Positions 37,339 through 48,357 of a DNA stretch of 64,000 nt are shown here, in pieces; position 1 is the stretch's first letter, and each line of letters starts with the position of its first letter. The notes beneath the pieces are model-generated. The model saw only the letters and a list, made by a program, of their open reading frames with translations, did not search any database and was not told the origin of the DNA. Source of the stretch: Coprobacter fastidiosus (GTDB taxonomy: Bacteria > Bacteroidota > Bacteroidia > Bacteroidales > Coprobacteraceae); contig NZ_AP028032.1 of NCBI RefSeq assembly GCF_030296935.1, forward strand, positions 1,488,001 to 1,552,000, in the 5' to 3' direction. The position numbers and the translations under genes are program-made.

Positions 37339-39580
37339 TTATTTTATATACCATAAACCTCCTGTCAAACTCAAACTCTTTATCAAATCAGAACGAACGG
37401 AAGCATCTCTTACATCATAATAACGACCTCTTACCTGCTTTTGCTCTGGATCTAATGAATTTTTCCAAAAGTCCCATCCTTTAATTATTATAATCTACAT
37501 CTTCACTTCGATAAAATCCCTCAACATTTTCACTCAGATAAATTAACGCCCGCATATTGGCATCTTGCTCCGTCTTAAAAAAACAATGCATCCCATCTCC
37601 CGCAGCACTTTTCAAACTCGGAATAGCGACCTTGAACAGGTAACTCCATCCCATCTCCTGGCTCTGCAAATAGTGCCCGTACTCATGCTGAAAGATGACG
37701 TTATTGGGATCGGCTTCAATACTACTGCCTCCCATAATATACGAACCCAATGTAAATGCTTTGCTTCCTTTCAAGAATGCCGGTTCTAATTGCGAAACAG
37801 TCGCCCCGCCCCAACTGCTTACTTTACGAGTAAAACCAAATAAATTACTAAAATAAGATGCCCAAAAACCGGCAGCTGTTTGCGGAAGTTCCCGAGTGAA
37901 ACGACTCTTTGTCCGTTGACTTCCTCCGGAAAACAAACCCTTTAGAAGCATATATTCATTCTTAACTCCCTGCCAACCTGTTTTAAAAGGATTCTGTTTT
38001 TTGACTAAACCTTTTATAAAATGAGAAAAAAATGCTATAATAAACTCTCCATTCTCATCTTTATAAACCAACGGATTATTCAAGCAATAGGTGTAACGGT
38101 TAAAATTTTGGCTGAAATCCGGCATCTGCACATAGGGATCGGGGCTGAGAAAGCGTCCTATTACAGGATCATACAGCCGGGCATTCATGTGTATCAATCC
38201 GTGATACTCAACATGTTTATGTCCGCAATACCCCCGCAACAAAAGCAATTCGGGCGTCTCTCCCGGAGCATACAGTTCCTGCGTATCGGGATCGCGGAAA
38301 CGTCCCCACGGATCGTAACTCAATTCTTGCAATACATTTCCGGATTTGTCTATAACATGGGTAATGCTACCCATATAATCACGACATATATAGAGGTATT
38401 CCCACTCATTTTCTCCCCCTATCGGTGACGTACACCAAGCGGTGGTCGCCGAAAAGACATCTCCGTCGAGATACAACACTCCGCCGAAATGATAACCGTT
38501 CAGCTCCTCATATTTATTATCCCATGAAAAATGCTCTCTAAAAAATTCTTTTCCGAGAGAATCTGTTCCTTCGATCCTCTCATAATTAAAGTTTCCGTCA
38601 TAATCATACTGGAACGAAGTTTCTATATCCCCCTCAACTATCTTCTGAGGGCGCAACAATTCATTATAGGTAATTTCTTGTGCAGCCTCCGGAACATAAT
38701 CTCCGTAAGGTGTAATATACTCTATCGCATAAGGACGGTCTTCGGCATATTCGAAAGACCCGACTCCGGAATGGTCGGTGATGTTTCCCTTTCCGTCATA
38801 AGTTATCGTCTTGCCGTTAAATCCTGTGAGACGGTTCAAGGCATCATAAGAAAAATCTTCCCGGATATTCCGCGTATTATCTTGCCGCCAGGTCAGATTT
38901 CCGGTATGAGAATCGAATCGGGTACTCATATCCTGAATAATCCGATCACCGCAGGTTACGGTACGTTTTAACGGAAATCCGTACCGGTCGTATTCAAAAG
39001 TCCGGGTCAGCGGTCCCGTCTCTATCGATACGGGCAATCCCATATCATTCTCGGCAACAAGCTTCCATGCCGGAGCAGAAGCATCGACTTTGATCTCGGT
39101 CTTATGCCCATTGGCATACGTGTAATGCACTCTCCCTATCGTACACGGCAAATAACCGTAATAATTTATCCAACTTATCTGCCCCAACTCATTATAAGCA
39201 TACTTGCGTTCTAAACTAAAATAATCATCGATATACTGTATATCTTCCGATAAGCGGCCATACCGGTCGTACTTATAAAAACGCGAACCGGTATTTTCGA
39301 CAACTTGCAATAAACGGTTATAATTGTCATAACCGAACTTGACAGTACGCAACTCTTTATTGTCTTTGGAGATATGAATCGAGTCTTTTCGCCCGTAAGA
39401 ATCATACAAAGTTCGGGTCTCGACCCCATTCGCATCTTTTTTATAAGTCTGATTTCCAAAAGGACCGTATCTCCACTCGATCGTACCGGCACTCGGATCG
39501 GACATTCCGATTTTCTGTCCGTACACATTATAGGTGAATGTGTATGTTACCCGGCGCTGTAATCGATTCGGGCTGACCAT
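37339..39580 (-). pseudogene. RHS gene, C-terminal half (YD repeats, RHS core, HExxH tail), frameshifted
   Basis: The second frame (37481-39580, 699 residues) carries RHS YD repeats (TRTLYDSYGRKD, FKYDRYGRLSED). The core ends in the usual MNARLYDPVIGRFLSPDPYVQMPDFSQNFNRYTYCLNNPLVYKDENGEF-like block (key residues GRFLSPDP, NPLVYKDENG). It then has a toxin-like tail with HEYGH (zinc peptidase motif) in NVIFQHEYGHYLQSQ. The frame stops after SEDVDYNN. Skipping one base gives KGWDFWKNSLDPEQKQV and an ending LTGGLWYIK to a stop at 37339. It is joined to the N-terminal part by another shift at about 39540-39560. Two frameshifts suggest a decaying gene. Confidence 0.75.
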
Positions 39581-42500
39581 CAGGACGCAATGTATATTGT
39601 ATATCTCCCGCCATATCTGAAACCCGAATCACCCTACCGACTGCATCGAACGTCTTTGAAACTGTTATTCCCTTTTTGGTCTCGGTAACGGTATTCTGCC
39701 CGTAATCATACACATCGGTACGTCCCGAAGCATAATCGGTACGGACAAGCCGATCATGAAAGTCATACGTCATCTGATTCCACGCCGAGGGACTCTGAGA
39801 ACGAAAAGGCAACGATTCCTTTTCGAGCAAACCGTGCTGATTATACACTTTATCGGTAAAGAGATAGTGTCCGTCAAAACGTTGCGCTCCTTTGCGGACT
39901 TCCCGGCCTAAAGCGTCCTGAAACAGTTTCTCCGTCGGTTTACCCGTATGGGTTGTCGTTATCTCGGTCAATGCCGACTCCGGTCCCGAAGCCCACGCAT
40001 AAGTAACGACCGTCTCGGTACTGTCGGGATAAACAGTTCTTAAGGTACGTCCCAAACCGTCATATTCATAATATGTATGCAACCCTTCGGGATTGGTTTC
40101 CCGAACCATATTACCGTAAATATCATACTGCCACTGTGTAACCAAATTCATAGGATCGGTCTTTTTAACAGGTCTTCCATAAGCATCGTATTCATAGAAA
40201 GTTATTTGATACATAGAGCCATAACTTTGTATGTCGTACGCTATCATATTCTGATCCTCATCATACGTATAATTTTCTTCCGATACAAGAGACGACTCTC
40301 CTTTAACTACCGATTTATACATGAGATTTTGATAATCATCATATTCATAACTTTCCGATGTTCGTAAATCCGTTTGACCGGAAGCTGAATATGTTGTAGT
40401 ACGGGTTTTCAACAATCCGGTATAATATTTACTCTCCGTATCGATATTCTGATAAGTATTTTCGATCGTGGTTTTCAGATCGTCCCCGTAATCGACCACC
40501 TCTTTTATCGGATTTTCCTTATCGTCATAGGTATATGTCGTAATATGAGTATTATCGTTTAAAAGATCTTTTTCTGTTTTCCTCAACAATAACGATTTCA
40601 CGGTCTTATCGTCATGCAACACAAAATCATATTCAAAATCGGATACGGTCTGCTCGGTCTCTTCTTTCAGCAAGATACCGTAACGGGTTGGATCGAAAAT
40701 CTTTTTACCATACCAGAACCGCAGCCCGTCAATCGTATTGACGGTTTTAAATCCTCTGAAACCCAGCCCCTGCACATGAGATATACCTCCTTCATAACTG
40801 AATTGCAACGATTCGAAAAGCGTTCCTCCGCTATAACCGTCTTTTGCCGTGGTTATCCATATCGGCGCAGTAAAATCGATATAAGGGAAAACCGCTCCTT
40901 GCCCAATCTTATAATTGTAACCGCTATTCATTTTTTGATAAGAAAAACGAATCTCGTTGCCGGTACTGGTATAAGCGGCAGAAAGTAAACGGGATTGTGA
41001 CTGATCTATTCCGTAATTGATCTTATACACTTCATTCTTATACAACCCGTACAAAAACAAATGATTAGTAGCCTGCATCACGGTAGCGGGGACTAATATC
41101 GCCGGATTGGATAAGGTCGCGGTGACGATATTATTCGGTTCATAAACAATGACGTTATTTCTTACCGGATATATTTTGACCTCTTTATTCTCCTTTTGAC
41201 ACACAATATCGAGAATCCCGTCATTGTCCATATCTTGCATAAGCAGATTATCGCTTTTCTCTACGGGGAAACCCGGTATGGATTCCAACTTATACTCCGT
41301 ACCGGTAGAAAACAACACCTGCCACTGAGTATCCTCGGTCCGCCACGTATAATTTACATGACTGCCATGATCCGGGCAAGTAAAATCGGATGTTAATCCA
41401 GCCCCGCATTCCACACAGGTATAACCGGGCTGTATATATTGTTCACAGGTATAACACCATACATCCGGCAAACCGGTCATGGAATTAAATCCTTCATATC
41501 CGAAATCATGCCCATGACATACAGGACATTCTCTCGGAGAATAGACAGGGACGTATTCGGTCCGGGTACGAACGAATTCCGGGGAAATGATAAAATCGGT
41601 TTTAGCATCACCGTTTACATCGGACAGCAGCATTCGCTTATCCGACAAAAAAGAATTCGATATCCGGTTATCGGAGTATATCTTGTTTAATTGCCAATCT
41701 CCATTTACAGAAACAAATGTATAGATATCGAAACCTGCGGGATGAATATGACAAATATCGGCTTTGCCATCTCCATCGAAATCAACTACCGTCACCATAT
41801 CAGCGCCCATATTGTAATTAAACACGGGTCTTTGAAACACAGGTGATAATATCTGATCCAAATCGAACAGATAACATACGGATTTATGCTGAGCCATATC
41901 TAACGGGGCATTCATCGAAACCGCAAATATCTCATCCTTTCCGTCCCCTGTAAAATCTCCGCTCAAATAGGTTTTAGGACAGAATGAATAGGTATCTTTC
42001 TTTTTTATCGCATCTCCCGTAAAATAATAAACATCTTCTTTCAGATCCACTCCGGTATTCATATAGGCCGGAGCATAGGCTGCGATGCAAACCACATCCT
42101 TTCCCGACATCACTCCGCTATTGATACGTACGATCTCGTCACCCGGGACATAGTCGATATTGGCGCAAAAAGCAGAATTAAATCCTGCTTCAACTTGAAG
42201 CTCAAGAGCATAAGCCGAATTCGATCCGATGCCCGGATAAAGGTTCAATTTATGACTCGGATCAAGCGCGACATAATAATATTCTTCTTGCGGATTTCGG
42301 TATAGTCCGGGATCAGGATATGAGATAATCCCGTCATCATCACTGCCGTATGACAACTTTCCGGAACGGACGACTAACTCTTCCATATCGGGATAGTATA
42401 AAGAAATACTCGACGTATATTGTCTAATACCTCCCTGATTACCGGAAGCATAGGCAAAACGCAAGGGGGCAAGGCGAGTTTTCGAACCGACCAAGCAATT

Positions 42501-43478
42501 AATTTCGCTTAACAAAGAGGGTGTCGTATTTTTGTAGGACATTGAATAAATCTTCACGATATTGGTGTCGAGTTTTATCATGATTCCCTGCAATAAACGA
42601 GGTTCTTTCTTTTCAATGCCTGCCGTATAAGATAAAGGAATATCTTGTCGATGCTCCCCATAAATAAAATCTACATGGACAAAATGTCCGGGATTATCGA
42701 CCGGACCTCTACCTCCATACGAAACGGAAAGCAAGTAATGATGCCCGTATTTATACTCGTAAGTATAATCGATATGATTGCCGGCAACATCGGTCACTCT
42801 CGATAAAGGATACTCCAATCCGTCATTAACAACCGGCTTATAAAGCGATTGCGAACCGTCAGGACGAAATACGGTAAACGACACGATTTTGTCCCCTTGC
42901 GTAAGACATTTTACCTTGATATTTCCTTTTTCGGTACGATACCACCCGGACGACTGTTCGACAAGCTGAGATCCGTCAAGTTGAAATGCAGCCGAAGCAT
43001 CGGTTACAGCAGGGGCGGTCTTATCATTGTAATATCCATTGAAATCGACACTGTTTATGGATGAGAATCCTTGTAATCGCCATCCCCATCCCAAAACTCC
43101 GTCACCGCTGAATTGTGTATAACATAATGAAATTTCCGGAGCGCATTCTCCTCGTCCTTTCGGCAATTCGATAGGGACCTCGCAGATCGTCGAGCCTAAA
43201 GGACTGACCGAAGTATGAACGGTGATCTCTCCGGGGGTATATAAAGGACTTATGGCTGTCGACACGTTTTTCATTTCCGGCTCTTTGTAAGCCTGAATAT
43301 CCCGCATCAATTGTTCTAACGTCGAGTCCGGCAAAATCTCCGGATTTTGTACCCAATCGACATGTTTTATCACTGCCGTATCCGAATTTCGAATCGGTTG
43401 AGGATATGATCCTCCTAAAGTCTGTGCATAAACTCCGAATGCAAGACACAACAAAAATAAGGTTAACGATGTGCGCAT
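39528..43478 (-). pseudogene. RHS/SpvB-like gene, N-terminal part with FG-GAP repeats and zinc-ribbon-like insert
   Basis: The 1316-residue frame has a Sec signal (LTLFLLCLAFGVYAQ). An SpvB-like start follows (PKGRGECAPEISLCY, DGVLGWGWRLQGFSSI). FG-GAP repeats follow (DFTGDGKDEIF, DFDGDGKADICH, DVNGDAKTDF, DMDNDGILD) and then YD repeats (YDAYGRPVKK, YDGLGRTLRT). Between the third and fourth FG-GAP units lie several CxxC pairs (CPVCHGHD, CYTCEQY, CVECGAG) that would form a zinc ribbon. The frame ends at a stop (NIHIHL) overlapping the next frame, where the sequence should continue as TYTFTYNVYGQ. It is 17 bases after the T9SS-domain gene, so T9SS secretion of the complex is plausible. Confidence 0.75.
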
Positions 43479-43495
43479 ATGACAATGATAGCAAG

Positions 43496-43924
43496 TTATT
43501 CCTTTATTATTTTCCAGGTTGCAGATTTTCCATTTAATGTCATTTTCAGGATGTAATTTCCGGCCGGCTGATTGCTAAGGTCAAAAGAGACTTTTGACGA
43601 AACGATTTTTCGGGTGGCAATACATTTTCCGTTCATGGTAAAAATTTTCACATCTCCCGATAGTTCTTCCGTATTACCGGAAATGGCAATCGTTATTTGT
43701 CCCTTGGTCGGATTAGGGTAAAAACGAACGGTCTGCCCGGCAAATTTTTCAGATAAAGGTTTCTCATCTTCCGGATCGGCCAATGCCCGGTTTTGAACCC
43801 GACTTAATACAATCTCTCTCCTAACACGATTTCCCGAAACATCATAAGAATAGCGAATTTTAGTCTGCGCCTGCAAAATCCCTGCAAAACAACAAACGAG
43901 ACACAAAGAATATAGTTTTTTCAT
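43496..43924 (-). CDS. Short protein with type IX secretion sorting domain (type A)
   Basis: The start at 43924 fits the promoter (-7 box at 43961-43968) and a clean Sec signal (KLYSLCLVCCFAGILQAQ). The frame also extends upstream to 43963, but that would begin inside the promoter box. The mature part has the pseudo-RHS stretch YSYDVSGNRVRREI. It is then a type A C-terminal sorting domain (VRFYPNPTKGQITIAI, then LSNQPAGNYILKMTLN). It is therefore a minimal T9SS cargo, translated immediately before the RHS gene (17-base gap). Confidence 0.88.
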   Translation of the reverse strand: MKKLYSLCLVCCFAGILQAQTKIRYSYDVSGNRVRREIVLSRVQNRALADPEDEKPLSEKFAGQTVRFYPNPTKGQITIAISGNTEELSGDVKIFTMNGKCIATRKIVSSKVSFDLSNQPAGNYILKMTLNGKSATWKIIKE

Positions 43925-43960
43925 GATCGGATAAGATAATTTGGTTACTGTTTTATATTT

Positions 43961-43968
43961 CAAACTTA
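43961..43968 (-). promoter_or_regulatory. -7 promoter box for the T9SS-RHS operon
   Basis: The minus strand reads TAAGTTTG, an exact consensus match. The expected transcript start at about 43954 rules out the upstream ATG at 43963. Confidence 0.6.
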
Positions 43969-44249
43969 GAAAATACAGTATTAAAAAACAGAGATAATAT
44001 TTATTACATTTTTATTAAAATAGATGTAAAAAGGGTTATCTCTATAAAATAAATATCCTATTCGGCCTTTATTTACCTATATAAGACCGAACAGGATACT
44101 TTTCTCCCTAAGTAAAAAATAAGTAATCAAACTTTGCCAGTATTCCCTCGTTTCAATAAAATACATAAAAAATATCCGAGAATACTACCCATCCATTTTC
44201 TCAAAAATGATCGACATTTTGTTTCTTAAAAATTCCATCCCACTAAATA

Positions 44250-44296
44250 AAAACAGAATACCCTCGAATCTTCATATTTCGAGGGTATTCTGTTTT
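44250..44296 (-). terminator. Terminator after transketolase
   Basis: Near-perfect arms of about 19 bases (44250-44268 with 44278-44296) have a 9-base loop and a T-rich stretch on the minus strand. The stretch 43969-44249 between it and the T9SS gene shows no gene or repeat. Confidence 0.82.
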
Positions 44297-44332
44297 ATGT
44301 CAATTATCGTATCCCGATAAATGAAAGATAAA

Positions 44333-46366
44333 TTATTTCTTCAGCAAAGCCTTCACCTGTTTCAAGACATTTTCGGTCGTGAATCCGAGTTTCTCATCAA
44401 GTACCTGATAAGAAGCAGAATATCCGAAATGTTCGAGTCCCCAAACGACACCGTTCTTTCCTACCAAACGAGCCAAAGTCGAAGGCAAACCGGCCGTAAG
44501 TCCGAATACCGGAAGGTTTGAAGGAATTACAGATTCCTGATATTCTTTCGACTGATTGAAGAAAAGTCCTTCGGACGGAGCAGAAACTACTTGAACTTTT
44601 ATTCCTGCTTCATTCAACAACGGAGCAGCTTCTGCAAGAGTAGAAACCTCCGATCCGTTAGCGACCAACACGACATCCGGATTTTCATCCTTAATCACGA
44701 CATAAGCTCCTTTAGCCGCTTGCAAAGCTTCTTCGAAACGATCTCCCGAAGCAGCAGGCAGATCTTTGATATTCTGACGGGAAAGAATCAAAGCAGTAGG
44801 AGTTTCGGTATTTTCCATTGCCAATTTCCATGCCACACTAGTTTCCGGACCATCAGCGGGACGCAACACCAACATACTGTTTTTACCATGATGATTTTTA
44901 AGCTGTTCCAATAAACGAATCTGAGCTTCCTGTTCTACCGGTTGATGTGTAGGGCCATCTTCTCCTACACGGAAAGCATCGTGCGTCCAGATATATTTTA
45001 CAGGAACTTCCATCAGTGCCGCCATACGTGCTGCGGGTTTCATATAATCGGAAAATACGAAGAATGTTCCGCATGCTCCTATAACACCGCCATGCAGCAT
45101 CATCCCATTCATAATGGCAGCCATAGTAAGTTCGCTCACTCCAGCCTGTAAAAAAGCTCCGGTAAAATCCCCACTCTTGAAAGCATGCGTCTTTTTCAAG
45201 AATCCGTCGGTTTTATCCGAATTAGCTAAATCGGCAGATGAAACAATCATATTCTCGATCTGCTCCGCAAAAACAGCCAATACGTTTGCCGATGCAGCAC
45301 GAGTAGCAATTCCCGGTTTCTGAGCAATAGCTTTATAATCGATTTCAGGAGCTTTTCCGGAAAAGAACTGATGCAATTTCACTGCAAGCTCAGGATTTTC
45401 TTTCTCCCAAGCTGCTTGTTTAGCCTTGCGATCAGCAGCAACTTTCAACAATTCGGCTTTACGGTCGGCATACAATTTTTCCACTTCTGGAAAGATAGCG
45501 AACGGCTCGTCCGGATTTCCCCCCAAATGAGCAATGGTCTTCGCAAAAGAAGCACCGGCAGCACTCAAAGGTTGCCCATGCGTAGAACATTTCCCTTCAT
45601 AAGATTGTCCTTCTTCGGTCACAACACCCTTACCCATAATCGTTTTACCGATGATCAAAGTCGGACGGCTCTGCTCCTGCCCGGCCTCGATAAGAGCACC
45701 TCTGATTGCATCTGCATCATTACCGTTTATTTCAAGGACATTCCATCCCCATGCCCGGTATTTGGCGGCAGTATCTTCCTTAGTTACGGCATCGGTATCG
45801 GTAGATAATTGTATGTCATTACTGTCATAGAACATGATCAGATTGTTCAAACCTAAATAACCGGCAATGCGTCCAGCCCCTTGAGAAATCTCTTCCTGAA
45901 TACCTCCGTCCGAAATAAATGCATACGTTTTATGAGCCATCCAATCACCGAAACGGGCAACTAAAAAACGTTCGGCTATTGCCGCCCCGACTGCCATCGC
46001 ATGACCTTGTCCCAAAGGACCTGAAGTATTCTCGATACCTCTCATCACATCGACTTCGGGATGTCCCGGTGTAGGACTTCCCCACTGACGGAATTGTTTC
46101 AGTTCATCAAGCGTAAATTTTCCGGTTAATGCCAATACCGAATAAAGCATCGGAGACATGTGGCCGGGATCAAGAAAAAAGCGGTCACGATTAATCCATT
46201 TAGGATCAGAAGGATCATACACTAAAAATTCGGCAAAAAGGGTGTTTACGAAATCAGCACCCCCCATCGCTCCACCGGGATGACCCGACTTCGCTTTTTC
46301 AACCATCGATGCAGCCAAGATACGGATATTATCAGCTGCTTTGTTAAGTACAGTCGTATTTGTCAT
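44333..46366 (-). CDS. tkt: Transketolase
   Basis: The 677-residue protein matches full-length bacterial transketolase, the thiamine-diphosphate enzyme of the non-oxidative pentose phosphate pathway. Seen motifs are the ThPP-binding SDGGIQEEISQGAG and FYDSNDIQLSTDT, the GHPGGAMGGADFV start, the pyrimidine-domain FRVGEDGPTHQPVEQ and the C-terminal LEHFGYSASYQVLDEKLG. The ATG at 46366 has a -7 box at 46385-46392. It appears to be transcribed alone, ending at the strong terminator. Confidence 0.97.
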   Translation of the reverse strand: MTNTTVLNKAADNIRILAASMVEKAKSGHPGGAMGGADFVNTLFAEFLVYDPSDPKWINRDRFFLDPGHMSPMLYSVLALTGKFTLDELKQFRQWGSPTPGHPEVDVMRGIENTSGPLGQGHAMAVGAAIAERFLVARFGDWMAHKTYAFISDGGIQEEISQGAGRIAGYLGLNNLIMFYDSNDIQLSTDTDAVTKEDTAAKYRAWGWNVLEINGNDADAIRGALIEAGQEQSRPTLIIGKTIMGKGVVTEEGQSYEGKCSTHGQPLSAAGASFAKTIAHLGGNPDEPFAIFPEVEKLYADRKAELLKVAADRKAKQAAWEKENPELAVKLHQFFSGKAPEIDYKAIAQKPGIATRAASANVLAVFAEQIENMIVSSADLANSDKTDGFLKKTHAFKSGDFTGAFLQAGVSELTMAAIMNGMMLHGGVIGACGTFFVFSDYMKPAARMAALMEVPVKYIWTHDAFRVGEDGPTHQPVEQEAQIRLLEQLKNHHGKNSMLVLRPADGPETSVAWKLAMENTETPTALILSRQNIKDLPAASGDRFEEALQAAKGAYVVIKDENPDVVLVANGSEVSTLAEAAPLLNEAGIKVQVVSAPSEGLFFNQSKEYQESVIPSNLPVFGLTAGLPSTLARLVGKNGVVWGLEHFGYSASYQVLDEKLGFTTENVLKQVKALLKK

Positions 46367-46384
46367 GGGATAATGTATTTTTTA

Positions 46385-46392
46385 CAAAGATA
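46385..46392 (-). promoter_or_regulatory. -7 promoter box for transketolase
   Basis: The minus strand reads TATCTTTG, an exact consensus match, about 19 bases upstream of the ATG. Confidence 0.6.
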
Positions 46393-46636
46393 AGGATTAT
46401 TCTCTATTTAAAAAAGAGTTCTCCAAAGGTTAAAAACCGAAATGAAAAGCCTATAAAAAAGTATTTGTAATCTGCCAAAAGTACTTACTGTATTTATAAC
46501 AATTATATAATTTCACATAGTCTATTTACTAAATAGATATAAAAGCAATATCTTATTGTAGATATAGATACTGACTTATGGGTAAAGTATTATATCTGAC
46601 ATTTTTATATCGTAAATAAAGATTAAATTCCATATA

Positions 46637-47227
46637 CTATTCAATCTCTTCCAACAGTTTCCAACCCCGTTCAAGGGAAAATAAATAAGACTTGTAACGG
46701 CACTTTTGATAATATCTCATCAACCACGGAATAGCTAAAAAAAGGACTATAAAAAAGACTAAGATATAACTCATTTCTTTTAATTCATCAAATTGGTTCA
46801 AATACATAATAATAAATCTAATCGCCATACCGTAAAAAAACACTAAACAAATAATAAAATCAAAATGCATCTTCCGTTCTAACTGCTTTTTAAGGATTAT
46901 TCCCGACTCTTTAACAGAACATAAATCTGCAGATTTTATAAACAGTCGATACCCCCAAATAACAGAAAAGAGTATAAATAATAAAAAAATATTTACGACC
47001 CACAAAGGGAAAGACGCCCTTCCCATTAAAACTGAATGCCAAATATTACTTGTTACCGATAAAATAAAAAAGAAAGCAAATAAACATATCAGACTTTTCT
47101 GACGGTGTAAAACACGAGAAATTACAACAGAATGCTTTTTATGTATTATTTCCTTGATATCAATAGATTTACATTCCATTCCAGTATACATCTCTTTCCA
47201 AATTTTTTTCAAATCATTGTCTTCCAT
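46637..47227 (-). CDS. Membrane protein paired with the sigma factor (possible anti-sigma)
   Basis: The protein has 196 residues and four predicted membrane helices (about residues 43-62, 72-95, 125-145, 151-170), with short cytoplasmic ends and a soluble N-terminal 40 residues (KKIWKEMYTGMECKSIDIKEI). I do not recognise a domain. It overlaps the sigma-factor gene by 14 bases, so translation is coupled. That is the layout of an ECF sigma with a membrane partner that may hold it inactive. Confidence 0.7.
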   Translation of the reverse strand: MEDNDLKKIWKEMYTGMECKSIDIKEIIHKKHSVVISRVLHRQKSLICLFAFFFILSVTSNIWHSVLMGRASFPLWVVNIFLLFILFSVIWGYRLFIKSADLCSVKESGIILKKQLERKMHFDFIICLVFFYGMAIRFIIMYLNQFDELKEMSYILVFFIVLFLAIPWLMRYYQKCRYKSYLFSLERGWKLLEEIE

Positions 47228-47717
47228 TTTGTATTCGTTTAATAAGTTGTTTTTTGATTCTATTAATTTTCACTCCAACATTCGTATCAGAAATTCCTAT
47301 AATAGCAGAGATTTCTTTGTATTCATAACCTTCGAGATAAAGAATTATAATTGCTTTTTCTACATCTGGCAACTGATTAATGGCTTGATATAATCTTTCT
47401 CTTTCGTCTACCACATAATTTTCTTCCAAACAACTATCACATATACTGTCTTCCTGTGCCGACAATCCTTTACAAACAGGCAGTATCGATTCTTTCCGTA
47501 CAAGATCAATGGCTGCATTTAAAGCAACCCGATACAACCAAGTCGAGAAAGCACACTTTTGTTTGAACTTCGGATATGCTTTCCATAATCGAATCAATAT
47601 CTCCTGATAATAATCCTCACGGTACGGATGCTGATAAAAATAAATATTGCATATTCTCTGCAAAATTCCTTGATTCTGGTTAATCAGCTTTACGAAGTCC
47701 TCTTCCATTTTTTCCAT
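47214..47717 (-). CDS. RNA polymerase sigma-70 family (ECF-type) factor
   Basis: The protein has 167 residues. Region 2 is visible as YRVALNAAIDLVRKESI after YYQEILIRLWKAYPKF, and region 4 as LYLEGYEYKEISAIIGISDTNVGVKINRIKKQL. The size matches an ECF sigma factor. It probably directs a small stress or nutrient regulon. Its membrane partner starts inside its stop region, with a 14-base overlap. The ATG at 47708 is a possible alternative start. Confidence 0.92.
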   Translation of the reverse strand: MEKMEEDFVKLINQNQGILQRICNIYFYQHPYREDYYQEILIRLWKAYPKFKQKCAFSTWLYRVALNAAIDLVRKESILPVCKGLSAQEDSICDSCLEENYVVDERERLYQAINQLPDVEKAIIILYLEGYEYKEISAIIGISDTNVGVKINRIKKQLIKRIQNGRQ

Positions 47718-47834
47718 TTTTTAAGATGTTTTGAAAAGTTAGTCGTATTGCAGTCATCAATTCTTACAAAAAAAAACAGATCGCCTTATAAAATATGTTT
47801 ATATACTTAATGGATAAAATTTAAACAAAACTCT

Positions 47835-48004
47835 AAGAGCCTGTCGTCTAAATTTTACTCGGATCAGGGTTGAGAATTTCTTGCAAGTATGTTTTTATGA
47901 GGAGGATAGCGAGTATCTGACGAGAGAAAACGGGGAAAAAGACCGAAAGAAAACGCAAAGATGACCTGATAATATTTTTTGTCGGAAAATTGAGATAGGC
48001 CCTT
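47835..48004 (+). repeat. Dispersed intergenic element, copy A
   Basis: A complete copy of about 170 bp. The left end AAGAGCCTGTCGTCTAAATTTT and the right end AATTGAGATAGGCCCTT are imperfect inverted repeats. It contains the family core AAAGACCGAAAGAAAACGCA. Its right end directly joins the truncated SIMPL gene at 48005. Confidence 0.8.
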
Positions 48005-48331
48005 AAACTGATCGACAAAATCGTACAAAATATCGACACAAAAGGTATCAATAATATGTATATAGGTGAATTGAAGAACAAAGAAATGCAGACATATCGA
48101 AAACGAGGAAAGATAAAGGCATTGAGAGCGGCAAAAAAAGCAGCCTATCTCACTGAATCTCTCGGTAAACAATTAGGAGATGTCATACGCATTGTAGAAC
48201 CGCGAGAAAGTATAAACGACTATACTCTTTCTGTACAAAGCAATATGATTTCATCTCAAGCCCAATCCTTCGGCTCGTTTCGCACCATCAAACTACGCTA
48301 TTCGATGATCGCCCGGTTCGGTATTAAATAA
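48005..48331 (+). pseudogene. SIMPL-domain (DUF541) gene remnant, C-terminal part
   Basis: The frame is open upstream of the ATG at 48056 as far as the repeat edge at 48005 (LIDKIVQNIDTKGINN), which shows this is the 3' part of a longer gene. The rest (MYIGELKNKEMQTYRKR, LTESLGKQLGDVIRIVEP) matches the conserved C-terminal half of SIMPL/DUF541 proteins of Bacteroidales, which are envelope-associated with oxidative-stress-linked relatives. No start or signal peptide is left, and the 5' half is absent in this window. A 91-residue product from the ATG is unlikely to function. Confidence 0.68.
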
Positions 48332-48357
48332 ATGTTTTAAAAAAAATAGAACCGCCA

